Positions 1 to 11,100 of a stretch of 64,000 nucleotides of DNA are shown one piece after another. The stretch comes from Cuniculiplasma divulgatum (lineage in GTDB: Archaea > Thermoplasmatota > Thermoplasmata > Thermoplasmatales > Thermoplasmataceae): contig CP133595.1 in NCBI GenBank assembly GCA_031200235.1, forward strand, positions 1,760,877 through 1,824,876, given 5' to 3'. Under the pieces are notes generated by a model. It ran no database searches. It saw only the letters and a program-made list of their open reading frames with translations, and was not told where the DNA came from. Position 1 is the first letter of the stretch. Each line of letters begins with the position of its first letter. A program made the position numbers and the translations under genes.

Positions 1-297
1 TAAGGAACATGCGGTAATTATAGCTCAAATCATAGAGTGTAGTGGAATCCCCGTTTGAAAGTTTTTCCCTACATTTACTTTGCATTTAACTATTGTTCAG
101 ATGCATATTGCAAAGACAGTACAGGCGAATGGAATGTTATGTGTGTGTCGCTTCTTCTCCTGGTAAAAGAATTTGATATTGAAAACGCTCAAATAGAGAT
201 CCCATATATTTTATACGCGTGTCAAGAGACGCCTCTCTAGCTTTGAATGTTCAGCAATTGCAGAAAATTTCCAACGAAAGTAACATTGTAAGATCAG

Positions 298-768
298 ATG
301 AGCTACGTCATATACAACTCTTCCGAAGTTACTGTTAAAGATAATAGCTTTACAAGATGGTTCAGTTCCCAACTTGACGAGTTTCCTGTGGCAATCCTAT
401 TGCTTTGGGATTTAACCAAAATTAATGTCCCATCAAAAATCTTCATTACCATGGATAGCTCAATGCCAATATGCAATGAGCATTCTGTCAATGCTAACAA
501 TATGGTTTCTGGAAACTTTTTCAATCAATCATCCGCACTCAACCGGTATAATTATGTGCCAATAGCCATATCCACATCTCTCGGAACTCTCTCACCGGCA
601 CCCAATGTTTTAAGTGTTTACGGTTCCAGAAACACAATATTCGGAAATGCGTTTGCCGTATATCTGACTGTTATAAGCCTCCCTTACTGGCTTATAACAT
701 CTGGTTACAATTTCCACCTAGATAAGCTTCCAGGGTTTGGTGCCTTGGGCCAGGACATCCTAAGATAA
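298..768 (+). pseudogene. thermopsin-type exported protein fragment
   Basis: This 156-codon frame has no signal peptide and no catalytic motif. In order it contains YNSSEVTV, SFTRWF, ITMDSSM, NNMVSGNFF and NTIFGNAF. The same order of motifs (YNSSGVVL, ITGWYTY, LSMDSSV, SVVTNNFF) occurs at about residues 600-705 of the thermopsin-sedolisin protein at 8138-12253. I infer a leftover of the turn-rich middle of a related protease gene whose ends are gone. A stop lies a few codons upstream in the same frame, so the N-terminus is not simply missed. It could also be a short expressed paralogue, but nothing supports a promoter or export signal. Confidence 0.5.
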
Positions 769-870
769 TGAAACTTCTTGGATTAGCTTGAATCTAATCT
801 TTAGTAACCATTTCCTCAATTTATTTTTGTCTTTCATGATCTCACTATTTGGTTCAAACATACACAAAGG

Positions 871-880
871 TATTTTTATA
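871..880 (+). promoter_or_regulatory. TATA box of the large GLP-repeat gene
   Basis: TATTTTTATA is centred 26 nt before a TTG codon at 902. That is the spacing expected for an archaeal leaderless transcript, and it decides the start of the following gene. Confidence 0.55.
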
Positions 881-901
881 CATCTACAATATGGAACTAG
901 A

Positions 902-3900
902 TTGAGCCATTCCAGAAAAATATTGGTATTCTTCGTCTCATTACTCATGATAGGCTCTGCCATAACAATCATAACTGCAGATGGTTTCAATAATAATCAT
1001 CAAAAGCAATATTCCAACAATTCCTCATCAACTCCAAAAGTCATTTTAAAAAACTCATCACGCTTATTTTCATCTCAGGTATCGCAAATGGTCAACTATT
1101 CTCCGGAAGCAAGCTTTCAATTCATAGAAACTGGTCTCCCTGTGGGAACTCAATGGTTGGTAACAGTGGATAACACCACTCTTAAGACCGATGGCACTTC
1201 TTTATATTTCAATTTAGAGAGCGGTGTGTATAATTATTCCGTTTCAAATGCCCTGAACTTCTTCTCGCCAGAATCAGCAGGTACTGTCAACACTTCAAAT
1301 GCAGTGCAGATAGTTCACTACTATGGTTACCTTCATACCGCAGGCTATGTGAATATTTCATCTGGAAATGTTTCACAGAATCCAGGCTCCAATTTGAACA
1401 GTTATGTTATTCCATATGGAATATTTGATAATTATTCACGTTCCATAATAGTCTCCTCCTATGGAAATGATAGTATTATATCACTGAATGCCAGTAACTA
1501 TCATGTCAACGGTTTCCTGACCGTAGACGGAAATCCGGGAGGACTGGCATTAAATCCAAATGGTACAATTTATGCGACGACATCAAATCAGCTTTTGGTA
1601 ATTTCACAGAATTTCCATGTTAGGGCTGAAATCAATATATCATGCTCAAGCGTTACGGCCGTTGCATACAATAAATTCTCGGGATTAATATTTGTTGGAA
1701 CCTACTCCAACGGTACATATATTTTCAACTCTACAACACTCAGGCAGATAGAGCATCTGAACGGGCTTGATGTACTTAGCACACAGGGATTTGCCATAGA
1801 CAACGTAAATCACATGACACTGGCCGCAGACTTTCTCAATGACAGCATATGGTTCATTAAGAATTACATCCCAGTTTCATACAGTTCATCCATTGGAATA
1901 CCAATTTCGATCCTTTTTGGTCCAAATTTCAATACCTTAATTATTTCGACCTTCCCCGTAAATGGTTACTCGCTTTTCGCTTTAGATGTTCATACTGGGT
2001 TTATCACTAAAATAGGCGGAGTATCATGGGGAATGGCAATTACGTTCGACAACGAAACAGGGAGTCTTTTCGTTTCGGAAATTGCCAGCAATGGAATTGT
2101 ATCAATCAATTACCAGCATAACTCGAGACTTGAAATCCTGAGGACTTCTTATGAACCTTATTTTGTTATATTTGATCCTCTGACAAATTCCATTGTTACT
2201 GGTGGCATATATTCCAACAGCCTTTCACTCATGAACTTCTCAATGATCCCAGTAAATGTTACTTTCAGCGAACAGGGCTTACCCAAGGGTGAAAATTGGG
2301 GTATTGAAATTAATGGATACAAAGTAAGCACATCCAACATGTCAATTACCTTACAGGTTCTGCCTGGAATGTTAAATTATACCGTTATTGCGCCGTCAGA
2401 TTACACGACAAATATTACTGGTCATGCTGCTGTAACTTCATTTAATTCCAGCGTTATCATTCATTTTCACAGGTTATATACTGTGAATTTTCTTGAAACC
2501 GGAATTCCGGCTGATACATCATGGAGTGTGAATATAAACCATGAAATTTACTCATCCACTGGAGATAAAATAGAAGTAAATCTGACTGCCGGTAATTATA
2601 CCTATATGATCAACAGCAGTAATTCATATTTGGCAGCTCTTTCTCAGGGAATAATTCATATCTTTGGGAATGCAAACTTTACCGTTTTCTTTTCAAAAGA
2701 ATTGCATATGGTTGAATTTGTTTCACACAATTTGCCCTCTGGTCACATATGGTCAGTAAATATAGACGGTAGGCTCTTCTACGCTGATAATTCCAGCATT
2801 TACCTCAATGTAACCGAAGGCCAATGGAATTACAGCATAAATCCAGTTCCAGGCTATATTCCTACTCCAATCAAATCCACATTTTCTGTATCCAGCAATG
2901 ATACAATTGTTAATATATCATGGTCACCAGTCCTGTTCAGCATAAAGATATCTGAAATTGGGCTTCCAAGGGGAATAACCTGGGGAGTATCTGTAGGAAA
3001 CTATTCAGCGGCTACAGACACTTCCATAATTGAATTTTACGAACCAAACGGAACATACACCATGCATCCATTTACCACAAATGGTGACTATTCAGCCGAT
3101 ATGATTCAGTTTACAGTTAATGGCAAAAGCATTGAAATGAATGTGGCCTTCTCTCCGGTTTTGTACAGAGTGTACTTTGTTAGGCAAAACTATTCTGGAG
3201 TGTGGTACGTAAATCTGTCCGATGGAAAATCCTCAGGGCCTATTGATGGTTCTTCGTATTTCTTTTCCTTGTTGAATGGATCCTATCAGTTTACAATTTC
3301 AGTGAGAGACAAGGTTTATAGAGCATCGCCTTCATTCGGTTCATTTTCAGTTAATGGAAATTCCCTGTCTGAATCAATTAACTTCCTGAAAGTGAAGTAT
3401 ATGGTTAAATTTTATGAATCAGGTCTGCCCGCTGACACACCGTGGTTTGTGAATCTTACGAATGGAATGAACTCTGGGTCAATAACAGGAGATTCGTATA
3501 CATTTTCGCTAATTAATGGGTCATATGCCTACACAATAGCGAGCTTCAACAAAATATACAAACCATCTGAATCTTCAGGTTCTTTAAGGATTGATGGTGT
3601 ATCCATATCCGAAACTGTAAATTTTATCGAGGTTAATTACACCGTAAGTTTCAAGGAAATCGGCCTGCCTGCAGGTGTTGCCTGGCATATTGGCCTCAGC
3701 AACGGAATGAATTCCGGAATTATATTCGGTAACTCCTACAACTTTTCTTTAACAAATGGCTCATATACTTACAATATCACGTCATCTAACAGTGAGTTCC
3801 GTCCCATAATTTCTTCAGGGGAATTCCATGTGTCAGGTATTGGAGAAATCATTACAGCAGGCTTTATGGAAGTAACTTTTGGTCTATCAGTGAAAATTTC

Positions 3901-5695
3901 TAATTTACCATACGGAACAAGCTGGTCACTGTATGTTAATGGCAAAATCTCTGGAGAGGATATAGGCACAAATAATTATTCGATTCTTCTTCCCAATGGC
4001 ACGTATTCGGTTGAAGTTCTGAGCTCCAGCCGGGATTACTATCCCGTTTACTTTACCGTAAAAATTAATGGCAACAATGTGTCAAGCACGATTCATCTAT
4101 GTCCAGTTCTTTATGAAGTTATGATAAATGAATCAGGTCTCCCCAATAACACGTTTTGGCAGGTAGCTTTTTCCAACGGGAAAGTTGCTTACACCGATTC
4201 TTCAAGCATCTATTTTAACTTGATGAATGGGACTTACAATATCACGTATTCAACAAGCAATAACATCTACAGGGGCTCTGAGCTCACAGTTAAAGTAAAT
4301 GGCGCCAATGAAATGGTAAATGTGACTTTCACCAAAGTTACCTATAGTGTATCATTCAACATTTCTGGTCAATACATTCCAAGGTCATGGTATCTTATTA
4401 TTTCTGGGAACGATACTGTTGGACCAAATAATGGGAACATAACCATTTATCTCTCAAACGGTACGTACTGGTTTAAAGCATTTCCAATGAACAACTCATG
4501 GTACGATTATAGCAGTATTCTTCATGTTGAAGGTTCAAATGTGGTTGTTTCAGTATATTTCAGGCCGGTACTTTATGATGTAAATTTTGCCATTATTTCA
4601 CCCTTAGGTTTGAAGAAATGGAATTTAGAAATATCCGGCCATAACTACACCATACAAGGGAGTTCATTTGGAATTGCCTTACAGAATGGTACTTATAATT
4701 ACGTAATTTCTGGCATAAGTGGATATGAGACTTATATTTCAAATGTGGTTGTTTCCGGAAGAAACCAGACATTGAAACTAGTAATTCCGGAACTCCAATA
4801 TTACATAACATTCATAAGCAACCTGAATTCAGGAACTCATTGGAATATTTCGATATCCAATAAATATAACTACTCATCGTCAAATAGTTCTTTGGTCATA
4901 AGTCTCCCGGATGGAAAATACAATTACTTTGCCACATCCTCAGGATACGACAATGTTCGTGGGCATTTTACTGTAAATGGCCGTTCTGTCAAAGTAAATG
5001 TTAACTTTAAGAGCAGTTTGCATAAGGTAAAATTTTTGGAAAACGGACTCCCGAAGGGTACTCTGTGGTGGGTTAACGTGACGGGAATAGCTAATCTCTC
5101 ATCATCAAATCATTTGATAGTATTTTTCCTCCACAACGGTAATTACAATTACACGGTTTCGCACGTTAGCGGCTATTCCAGTATACAATCAGAAAATTTC
5201 AACGTGAACAACAGAAATGTTGTTCTTCACATTCATTTTATTCATATGGTGACCGATGTTTATTCTGTATCCTTTGTGGAATTTTTGCCGTTAGGAGTCA
5301 GTGTAAATATAACGGTGAATGACACTGCTGTATCAGGAAGTGAAATTATGCTTCCAAATGGGACGTACAATCTGTCCTTAGATCTTACTGGAACTCCATT
5401 CAGCAATCCTATCCAGGCAATGCTAACTGTGGCGGGTGAACCAGTTCAGGTTTTCTTAATTGATACACCAATTGCATTATGGATAGTTGTTATGCCAGAT
5501 ACCACGCCATTGCCACCAATGCAATTAGCGTTTCCTTCAAATCCATTTCCTCCACCCATGCCTGGATTTATTATGTGTAGCATCAACATTCCTCAGATTC
5601 AACCCATGATTAGTCCTCCAGGTGTAGCTCCTCCACAGCTGCCTCCAAATGATTTCCTAACTTTTGCATCTTATATTATATATTCTGTAAATTAG
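902..5695 (+). CDS. giant exported GLP-repeat protein with beta-propeller
   Basis: A surface protein of about 1,597 residues; function unknown, probably an adhesive or structural envelope glycoprotein. I chose TTG 902 because of the TATA box 26 nt upstream. The protein then starts with a basic SHSR segment and a hydrophobic helix (KILVFFVSLLMIGSAITI), a classic export signal, whereas the ATG at 788 would precede it by 38 poorly matching residues. After one F-x-E-x-GLP-x-GT-x-W repeat (near nt 1120) comes a segment of YncE-like propeller blades (about nt 1390-2240, e.g. GNPGGLALNPNGTIYAT). Then about 14 more repeats of roughly 75 residues follow, each opening with YxVxFxExGLPxGxxWxV and closing with an NGSYxYxI strand. 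Many N-x-S/T sequons suggest N-glycosylation. The last 80 residues are proline-rich and contain no clear membrane anchor, unlike the relative at 40585-46772. Confidence 0.8.
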   Translation: MSHSRKILVFFVSLLMIGSAITIITADGFNNNHQKQYSNNSSSTPKVILKNSSRLFSSQVSQMVNYSPEASFQFIETGLPVGTQWLVTVDNTTLKTDGTSLYFNLESGVYNYSVSNALNFFSPESAGTVNTSNAVQIVHYYGYLHTAGYVNISSGNVSQNPGSNLNSYVIPYGIFDNYSRSIIVSSYGNDSIISLNASNYHVNGFLTVDGNPGGLALNPNGTIYATTSNQLLVISQNFHVRAEINISCSSVTAVAYNKFSGLIFVGTYSNGTYIFNSTTLRQIEHLNGLDVLSTQGFAIDNVNHMTLAADFLNDSIWFIKNYIPVSYSSSIGIPISILFGPNFNTLIISTFPVNGYSLFALDVHTGFITKIGGVSWGMAITFDNETGSLFVSEIASNGIVSINYQHNSRLEILRTSYEPYFVIFDPLTNSIVTGGIYSNSLSLMNFSMIPVNVTFSEQGLPKGENWGIEINGYKVSTSNMSITLQVLPGMLNYTVIAPSDYTTNITGHAAVTSFNSSVIIHFHRLYTVNFLETGIPADTSWSVNINHEIYSSTGDKIEVNLTAGNYTYMINSSNSYLAALSQGIIHIFGNANFTVFFSKELHMVEFVSHNLPSGHIWSVNIDGRLFYADNSSIYLNVTEGQWNYSINPVPGYIPTPIKSTFSVSSNDTIVNISWSPVLFSIKISEIGLPRGITWGVSVGNYSAATDTSIIEFYEPNGTYTMHPFTTNGDYSADMIQFTVNGKSIEMNVAFSPVLYRVYFVRQNYSGVWYVNLSDGKSSGPIDGSSYFFSLLNGSYQFTISVRDKVYRASPSFGSFSVNGNSLSESINFLKVKYMVKFYESGLPADTPWFVNLTNGMNSGSITGDSYTFSLINGSYAYTIASFNKIYKPSESSGSLRIDGVSISETVNFIEVNYTVSFKEIGLPAGVAWHIGLSNGMNSGIIFGNSYNFSLTNGSYTYNITSSNSEFRPIISSGEFHVSGIGEIITAGFMEVTFGLSVKISNLPYGTSWSLYVNGKISGEDIGTNNYSILLPNGTYSVEVLSSSRDYYPVYFTVKINGNNVSSTIHLCPVLYEVMINESGLPNNTFWQVAFSNGKVAYTDSSSIYFNLMNGTYNITYSTSNNIYRGSELTVKVNGANEMVNVTFTKVTYSVSFNISGQYIPRSWYLIISGNDTVGPNNGNITIYLSNGTYWFKAFPMNNSWYDYSSILHVEGSNVVVSVYFRPVLYDVNFAIISPLGLKKWNLEISGHNYTIQGSSFGIALQNGTYNYVISGISGYETYISNVVVSGRNQTLKLVIPELQYYITFISNLNSGTHWNISISNKYNYSSSNSSLVISLPDGKYNYFATSSGYDNVRGHFTVNGRSVKVNVNFKSSLHKVKFLENGLPKGTLWWVNVTGIANLSSSNHLIVFFLHNGNYNYTVSHVSGYSSIQSENFNVNNRNVVLHIHFIHMVTDVYSVSFVEFLPLGVSVNITVNDTAVSGSEIMLPNGTYNLSLDLTGTPFSNPIQAMLTVAGEPVQVFLIDTPIALWIVVMPDTTPLPPMQLAFPSNPFPPPMPGFIMCSINIPQIQPMISPPGVAPPQLPPNDFLTFASYIIYSVN

Positions 5696-5698
5696 AAT

Positions 5699-6544
5699 TC
5701 AAAATCGAACCAGTCTCAGAATGTTTATTATAACAACTGATAGAATAAAGAGATAGGCAATGAGTGTAAAGGCAAAGGAGGTTCTATATATTGTTATCCT
5801 TCTCCTGAGCTGTGGAATAATAATGCCAATTGCAAGAAACAGTGCCAGGAGGGTCAAATATATTATTACTTTTCCAGATGTGCTGTAAACATTGAACCAT
5901 GTCATGGAGGGGGCAAACAAGGATAAGGAGAAAATGGAAAAGATTCCCAGTTCTATTATGAGAATTGTTCTTCTTTCTGCTCCAGAAATAAAGTATAGAA
6001 GTGATATGATTGCTTCAAATATGGAAACCGAAAGAATGACTGCAACTATGATATTGCCTGTGGAATTCAAGTGTGGTAAAAAAATATAGATATCATGAAA
6101 AGGGGTGATAAGAAATAGTAATCCAGCCCAAATTATAACAGAGAAAAAGATGCGGTAAACATCAAAAAATGCCCTGTTATAATTTAAATCCATATTTTTT
6201 GAGTAAGGTGAGCTGATTTTTTGAACGTCCGGTCTGAAGGTTCCTGCCAAATAGCAGTAAAGAATAGAGAAGGATAAGGGTCTGAAATCTGAATTTTTAT
6301 GCCGGCTTGCATAACGCCCGCTTTCAGAGTGATCATCCAAAGAAAAGAATTCCATAACGCTTCTGCCATTTTCATATAATGGAGATTTGAAGAAGGATTC
6401 ATTGAGTTCGCCGTTCAACTTAAAGAACAGCGTCAACTTTGGGGCTCTCCAACCTATGTAAAAATATACCAAAAAGGCAATTATTGTTGATATAATGTAC
6501 TGAGGTATAAAATTTAGAAATTTATAAAAATTGTAAATTATCAT
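5699..6544 (-). CDS. polytopic membrane protein, unknown function
   Basis: A 281-residue protein with about six predicted membrane helices. One is near the N-terminus (IISTIIAFLVYFYIGW); after a polar loop of about 90 residues with clustered Asp, Ser, Arg and Lys there are five more (for example IFFSVIIWAGLLFLI and IIVAVILSVSIFEAII). I do not recognise a family. It is the last gene of a reverse-strand cluster, 12 nt after the stop of the gene at 6557-7174, and probably shares a transcript with the two short exported proteins upstream. A role in handling or anchoring those proteins is inference only. Its stop lies 3 nt from the stop of the convergent giant gene. Confidence 0.65.
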   Translation of the reverse strand: MIIYNFYKFLNFIPQYIISTIIAFLVYFYIGWRAPKLTLFFKLNGELNESFFKSPLYENGRSVMEFFSLDDHSESGRYASRHKNSDFRPLSFSILYCYLAGTFRPDVQKISSPYSKNMDLNYNRAFFDVYRIFFSVIIWAGLLFLITPFHDIYIFLPHLNSTGNIIVAVILSVSIFEAIISLLYFISGAERRTILIIELGIFSIFSLSLFAPSMTWFNVYSTSGKVIIYLTLLALFLAIGIIIPQLRRRITIYRTSFAFTLIAYLFILSVVIINILRLVRF

Positions 6545-6556
6545 GGCGTTTTTCCG

Positions 6557-7174
6557 TCAGTAGAATTTGCCGTATTCTGTTGAAATGGCCAGATGGTAAA
6601 TTGATCCGACATAAGAATGGGCATCAGACCCAATGTAAAATGGAATGGACATTCTGATGTGAATTATGCTACTTGCTGCATTATCATTTACCATGATGAT
6701 TCTCTCTCCAATTGATACAGTTCTTCCCAAACCCACTTTCACCCAGTAGTTATGGCTAGTAAGTAGAGTCCCGTTTTCAAATGACATGTTAATGATTGGG
6801 AAATATGAGGAATTTACAGAAATGGCGTAAACAACAATTTGACTCACATATTTATCTCCTGAGTAGTTAACCAGATTCATACTAAAAACTAGAGGGTAGG
6901 ATCCGCGATTTGAAAAATAAGCAACACCACTTTCATTAACCACATTAACGTGAGATGAAGAATATGTTACGTTGTCTGAAGTGTTGTAAGCATTTATCGA
7001 ACTGGAAATTGATGCGTTCCCGGTTTGCTGAAGTTCTATATCTGGATGAATTGGAGAGACACTTACCTGGTAGCTGTTATCCACTATAACTGCAGCAAAT
7101 GAAACAGAAGCAGCAATAGTTACCGATATAACCAATAGGACCAATAGCCGGTATCCTAGAATTTTCTTTCTCAT
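6557..7174 (-). CDS. short exported protein, paralogue of its neighbour
   Basis: A 205-residue protein with a basic start (MRKK) and one hydrophobic segment ending VSFAAVIVDNS. This is followed by a hydrophilic, Ser/Asn-rich region with sequons that looks like a beta-sandwich. The junction AAVIVDNS resembles AAVIVSNN in the protein encoded just upstream at 7185-7709, so the two are likely paralogues with the same export signal and similar folds. The 10-nt gap between them indicates one transcript. No C-terminal anchor is seen. Possible roles are a pilin-like or surface-layer subunit. No class III signal peptidase site was identified, so archaellin or pilin assignment is not supported. Confidence 0.65.
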   Translation of the reverse strand: MRKKILGYRLLVLLVISVTIAASVSFAAVIVDNSYQVSVSPIHPDIELQQTGNASISSSINAYNTSDNVTYSSSHVNVVNESGVAYFSNRGSYPLVFSMNLVNYSGDKYVSQIVVYAISVNSSYFPIINMSFENGTLLTSHNYWVKVGLGRTVSIGERIIMVNDNAASSIIHIRMSIPFYIGSDAHSYVGSIYHLAISTEYGKFY

Positions 7175-7184
7175 TTAATCCAGC

Positions 7185-7709
7185 TTACTCCTGCTGCATA
7201 TTCAGCACAAATGAACTACGTATATTTGATGTCACAATTATGGAAATGTAAAGTGCATCACCCTTACTCATTAAATGAATTGGGCCATTGGTGCCTGATG
7301 ACATTGGAGTGCCACTCACGGAACTACCGTTGAAAGTCATCAGGTTGCTGCTGTAGAATAACTGCACACCAGATGGTATCGTTCCATTGAACCATAAATA
7401 CAGAGGATTAGTCGTGCCACTGTCATTGTATACTGCAAGGACATTCGTCATCACAACATAACCACTGCCAGGTATGGTTGAAATATCCACTGTTTCATTT
7501 GTGTATTTCGAGTTATTCCCAATAATACTGATGTATCCAGATGAATTAGCGTAACTGTATCCAGGTCCCTCGGTCAGGTACACCATATTGGTATGACTAC
7601 TGGTAGAAGTAATTGTGACATTATTGCTAACAATAACCGCTGCGGTAGTTACAACCGGCACCATAAGAGCAAGTACCAGCGTTACAGCAATCATGATGTT
7701 TCTTTTCAC
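7185..7709 (-). CDS. short exported protein, first gene of the cluster
   Basis: A protein of about 174 residues with a signal-like segment (MIAVTLVLALMVPVVTTAAVIV) and a Thr/Ser/Asn-rich exported domain. The reading frame opens at TTG 7715, but GTG 7709 lies about 25 nt from the centre of the upstream TATA box, which fits a leaderless start better; this would give MKRNIMIAV at the N-terminus. It leads a three-gene cluster with 10-12 nt gaps. The family is not recognised. The fold is probably all-beta, and the GNNS and NNVT sequons suggest glycosylation. Confidence 0.65.
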   Translation of the reverse strand: MKRNIMIAVTLVLALMVPVVTTAAVIVSNNVTITSTSSHTNMVYLTEGPGYSYANSSGYISIIGNNSKYTNETVDISTIPGSGYVVMTNVLAVYNDSGTTNPLYLWFNGTIPSGVQLFYSSNLMTFNGSSVSGTPMSSGTNGPIHLMSKGDALYISIIVTSNIRSSFVLNMQQE

Positions 7710-7728
7710 GCGCAAATAATACTATTGT

Positions 7729-7738
7729 TATATATAAA
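7729..7738 (-). promoter_or_regulatory. TATA box of the exported-protein cluster
   Basis: On the reverse strand this reads TTTATATATA, centred about 25 nt before GTG 7709. It is the only strong promoter-like element ahead of the three reverse-strand genes. Confidence 0.5.
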
Positions 7739-8074
7739 TCTCATTCGCAATAATTTCCAAGCTTTCAAGGCAGCTTCTTGCAACATTGATTGGGAACACC
7801 TAAGGGATAAATACGTGATGACGACCAGGGATGGGATAAAATTGTGAATGTCCCGTTGGAATTCCTGTACTCAGTCAGTAATGTCATTCTAAATTAAATG
7901 ACTGTATTTTACCACAGTTCCAGGTCATCAGATGAAAGTAATAGGATTTGATCATTTTCATATATTCGACCGGTCATTAAATCCATAGAAAGATATCATT
8001 AGCATTTAATGAATGAAATTGATTATAATCTTAAAGTTTATGTCTCGGACATTGAGAGTCGTTGACTATCAATG

Positions 8075-8088
8075 TATTTAAATATATA
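8075..8088 (+). promoter_or_regulatory. TATA box of the thermopsin-sedolisin gene
   Basis: TATTTAAATATATA is centred about 56 nt before the ATG at 8138, predicting a 5' leader of about 30 nt. This gene would therefore not be leaderless, unlike most neighbours. Apart from this element and the divergent box at 7729-7738, nothing else is evident between 7716 and 8137. Confidence 0.4.
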
Positions 8089-8137
8089 TGAACCTTAGAT
8101 AGGGAAAAATTGTTCATCCTGATGACAATGAATTTCT

Positions 8138-11100
8138 ATGAGCAAAAAGATTGTCACAGCTCTAGTTCTGATTGTATCAATTGTAATGGTGGTTAGCGCC
8201 GTTGGTATGGCAATTTCAATTAATGGCCATTCTACAGCAAAAAACAATCCTTCCCCTGGTAATGGATCAGGAAGTCCTTCCAGTCAGCCTTCCGTACCAG
8301 CTAGCCCGGGAAGTACAGGGAATCACGCTAGCTCTGTAAACCAGGCTACGGTGAACAACGTAAACAAGCTTCTCTTTCTGCCAAATGCACACCCAAATTA
8401 TAAGCTGGAAAATGGTACTGTAACTCCACTCTATGATTTTGCTCCTGCACCAATGGGTCTTGGTTTCTTCGGACTGCAGAATGAAAGTGGCACCCTTGTG
8501 GGCCATAATTACTACAGCAACAGTTTCCAGGCAACGTTGAGGATTAACAACCTGAGTGTTTACAACCTTGGCAATGACGGACCAAGTTCCCTGACGTTCC
8601 AGCTGAACACCGTAATGGCAAATACCACTCTATTCGGTGTCGCCAATTACTCATTCTGGACCCAGAATGTTATTGTATATTCCACCAGAACGCATGTTTT
8701 GAGCTTCGAGGATAACATATGGAATTTCTCGTCCCAGACAGCAGTCATGACAAACAACGCAATACTTAATTCCACCGGCCAAGTATATCCATATCCCGGT
8801 GTCCACATAGCCATAGGGCCTTCCTACAATGTTTCTACGCCCTTTGTTGCTCATCTTTACCTGAACACTTCCCTTTTCAACGGTAACGATGCCGTTTACT
8901 TCAACTACTCCATTCCAACAATAGGCGTGAGTGGAACCTATGATCGTGTAACGTTCAACTCTACTCCAGTTCAACCGTCAGATAACAATAATAACGCTCC
9001 AGATCATCCCGTCGGTCCTGAACCCAAATCACATGTGAAGATCTCAGATTTCCTCGTCAGCGGAACAACTCCAGCACCTAACGGGCTTCTTTATGACAGT
9101 GAGATAATGCTTGGAGGCCCAGGCGGTGGGAGTACCACAAACGTGATGAACATAGATGGAACAATGAGCCTGAAATACATCCCGCAGGAAAATCCAGAAG
9201 CACAACATCACCCTGCCCCACCAGGGCCAAATCAAGGTAACCGGGGTAGCACAGGATATGTTACTGTACCTTCGGCCTTTGACTTCGGCACTGACACAGG
9301 AGAGACCTCCGTGGGTATGGCAGTTGCCTGGAATTCAGCCCATCAGGCAATTCTAACTCCCGGTCCATCACTTCTGTATGGAATGTGGAACATCAGCGGT
9401 CAGAGCCAGATGGAGCAGTTCTATGGTCAGGTTGCACCCAGCAATGCTTTTCTCTTCGTGAGCCCGGGTAATGTCATGAGCAATAACTACAATGGCTATG
9501 TGCCTCTGACATCTTCCGGAGGTTATAACTTCTGGCTTCCTGCAGGCACGTACAGTGCTGAAGCTCTCATGAGCTATCACAACCCGGAGGTAAGTATTCT
9601 TACGCCCGGTGAGAACTTTATGCTTTCCAGTAACCCTTCAACAGGCATATACACACCGCTGTATGCTGAGAACAATGCACAGCTGGCAAATATATCTGTT
9701 TCAGGTGACGGAACATTATCAAATCCGTATATTGCCTTCAACCAGGAGTATACCTATATGAGTCCGCTGTTCGGGCAGCTCAATGACTTTGCCTTCCCGC
9801 AGTTCGAGGCAGTAATGCTTTTGAACACAAACCAGTATATTGTTTTCAACAATATGCCTGCTTTCCCCATAGTATACTCCGATACATACCAGCTCTACTC
9901 CCTGTTCTACACAGGCCTGCCTGACAATTTCCTGGGATACTGGTTCTACAATTCATCTGGAGTTGTTCTTGAGAACAGCACATCCATAACTGGATGGTAC
10001 ACCTACAACCAGGCGGGTTTCCCTGAGGCTAACGTTGTATTCTGGAACAGTTCCGGAGGGATACTCAACAATGATTTCCTCTCAATGGATTCATCCGTGC
10101 TTCTTTACAACAGTCAGGTGGGTGTCTGGGGAAACCATTTCAATAACAGCCTTTATCTCACTGAGCCCTCACTCCGGTCATCATGGAATATATGGGGAGA
10201 ACCTGTTGGTATCTCAATATTCGGCAATAACAGTGTTGTGACAAATAACTTCTTCACGGTGGTTATACCAGCACAAAGCCCCGATTACAGCATATACAGC
10301 GGCAACTATGCAAGTTACCACAACCGCTGGAACCTAACCAGTAAGCTGAGTTCATCAACCACGATTTACCTGTACAGTGTGAACGGCTATGGGTACTTCC
10401 CCGGATCAGGGAGTGTTGTCGGTGGTCCTTATTATGGTGGCAATTACTGGTACAATTTCAATGGGACAATACCATACAATGACAATGGGCTCATAGCAAA
10501 CGGTGGAGATTACCTGCCTCTGAACGTGATAGACATACCTCCAGCCAATTCAGTGCAGCTTGCAGGCAATATTCCTTACGTCATGACAGATCCAGCTTTC
10601 CAGCCATACCTGCTGAATATTGGTTCCGCCAATGCCAGTGCACCAATGAGTGTGGTGATTTACCTCAACATGACGAATCTTTCAGAGCTGCAGACCTTTG
10701 ATTCGGCAGTGAACTCTCCAATGTCGCCATACTTCCATCACTTCCTGACGCCACAGCAGTTCATGAGTGCATTTTACCCAGGTCAGTCAACAGTGGCGGC
10801 TGTGGAATCTTACTACTCTTCGCTTGGCCTCAAGGTCTGGAACTATGCCTACGCCCCTCTTGCAATTGTTGTATCAGGGACAGTTGGAGAGATAGAATCA
10901 GCCTTTGGAGTTATTGAATTCAACTACTACTTCAACTATCCCGGAGCCTATCCAACTGAGTTTATGACAAACACGGCCAATCCGTATATCCCGGCACAGT
11001 TCAATGGCACCATTCTGCATGTTTACGGGCTCAGCTATTCAACAGATGTACTGCTTGGAGGAGTGAATCAGCAGCAGGTAAAGACAGGCCTGACTGCTGC

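Noticed and set aside
55-240. 61-codon forward frame at the window start
   Set aside because: It has no promoter, no ribosome binding site and no family-like pattern; composition fits chance in AT-rich DNA.
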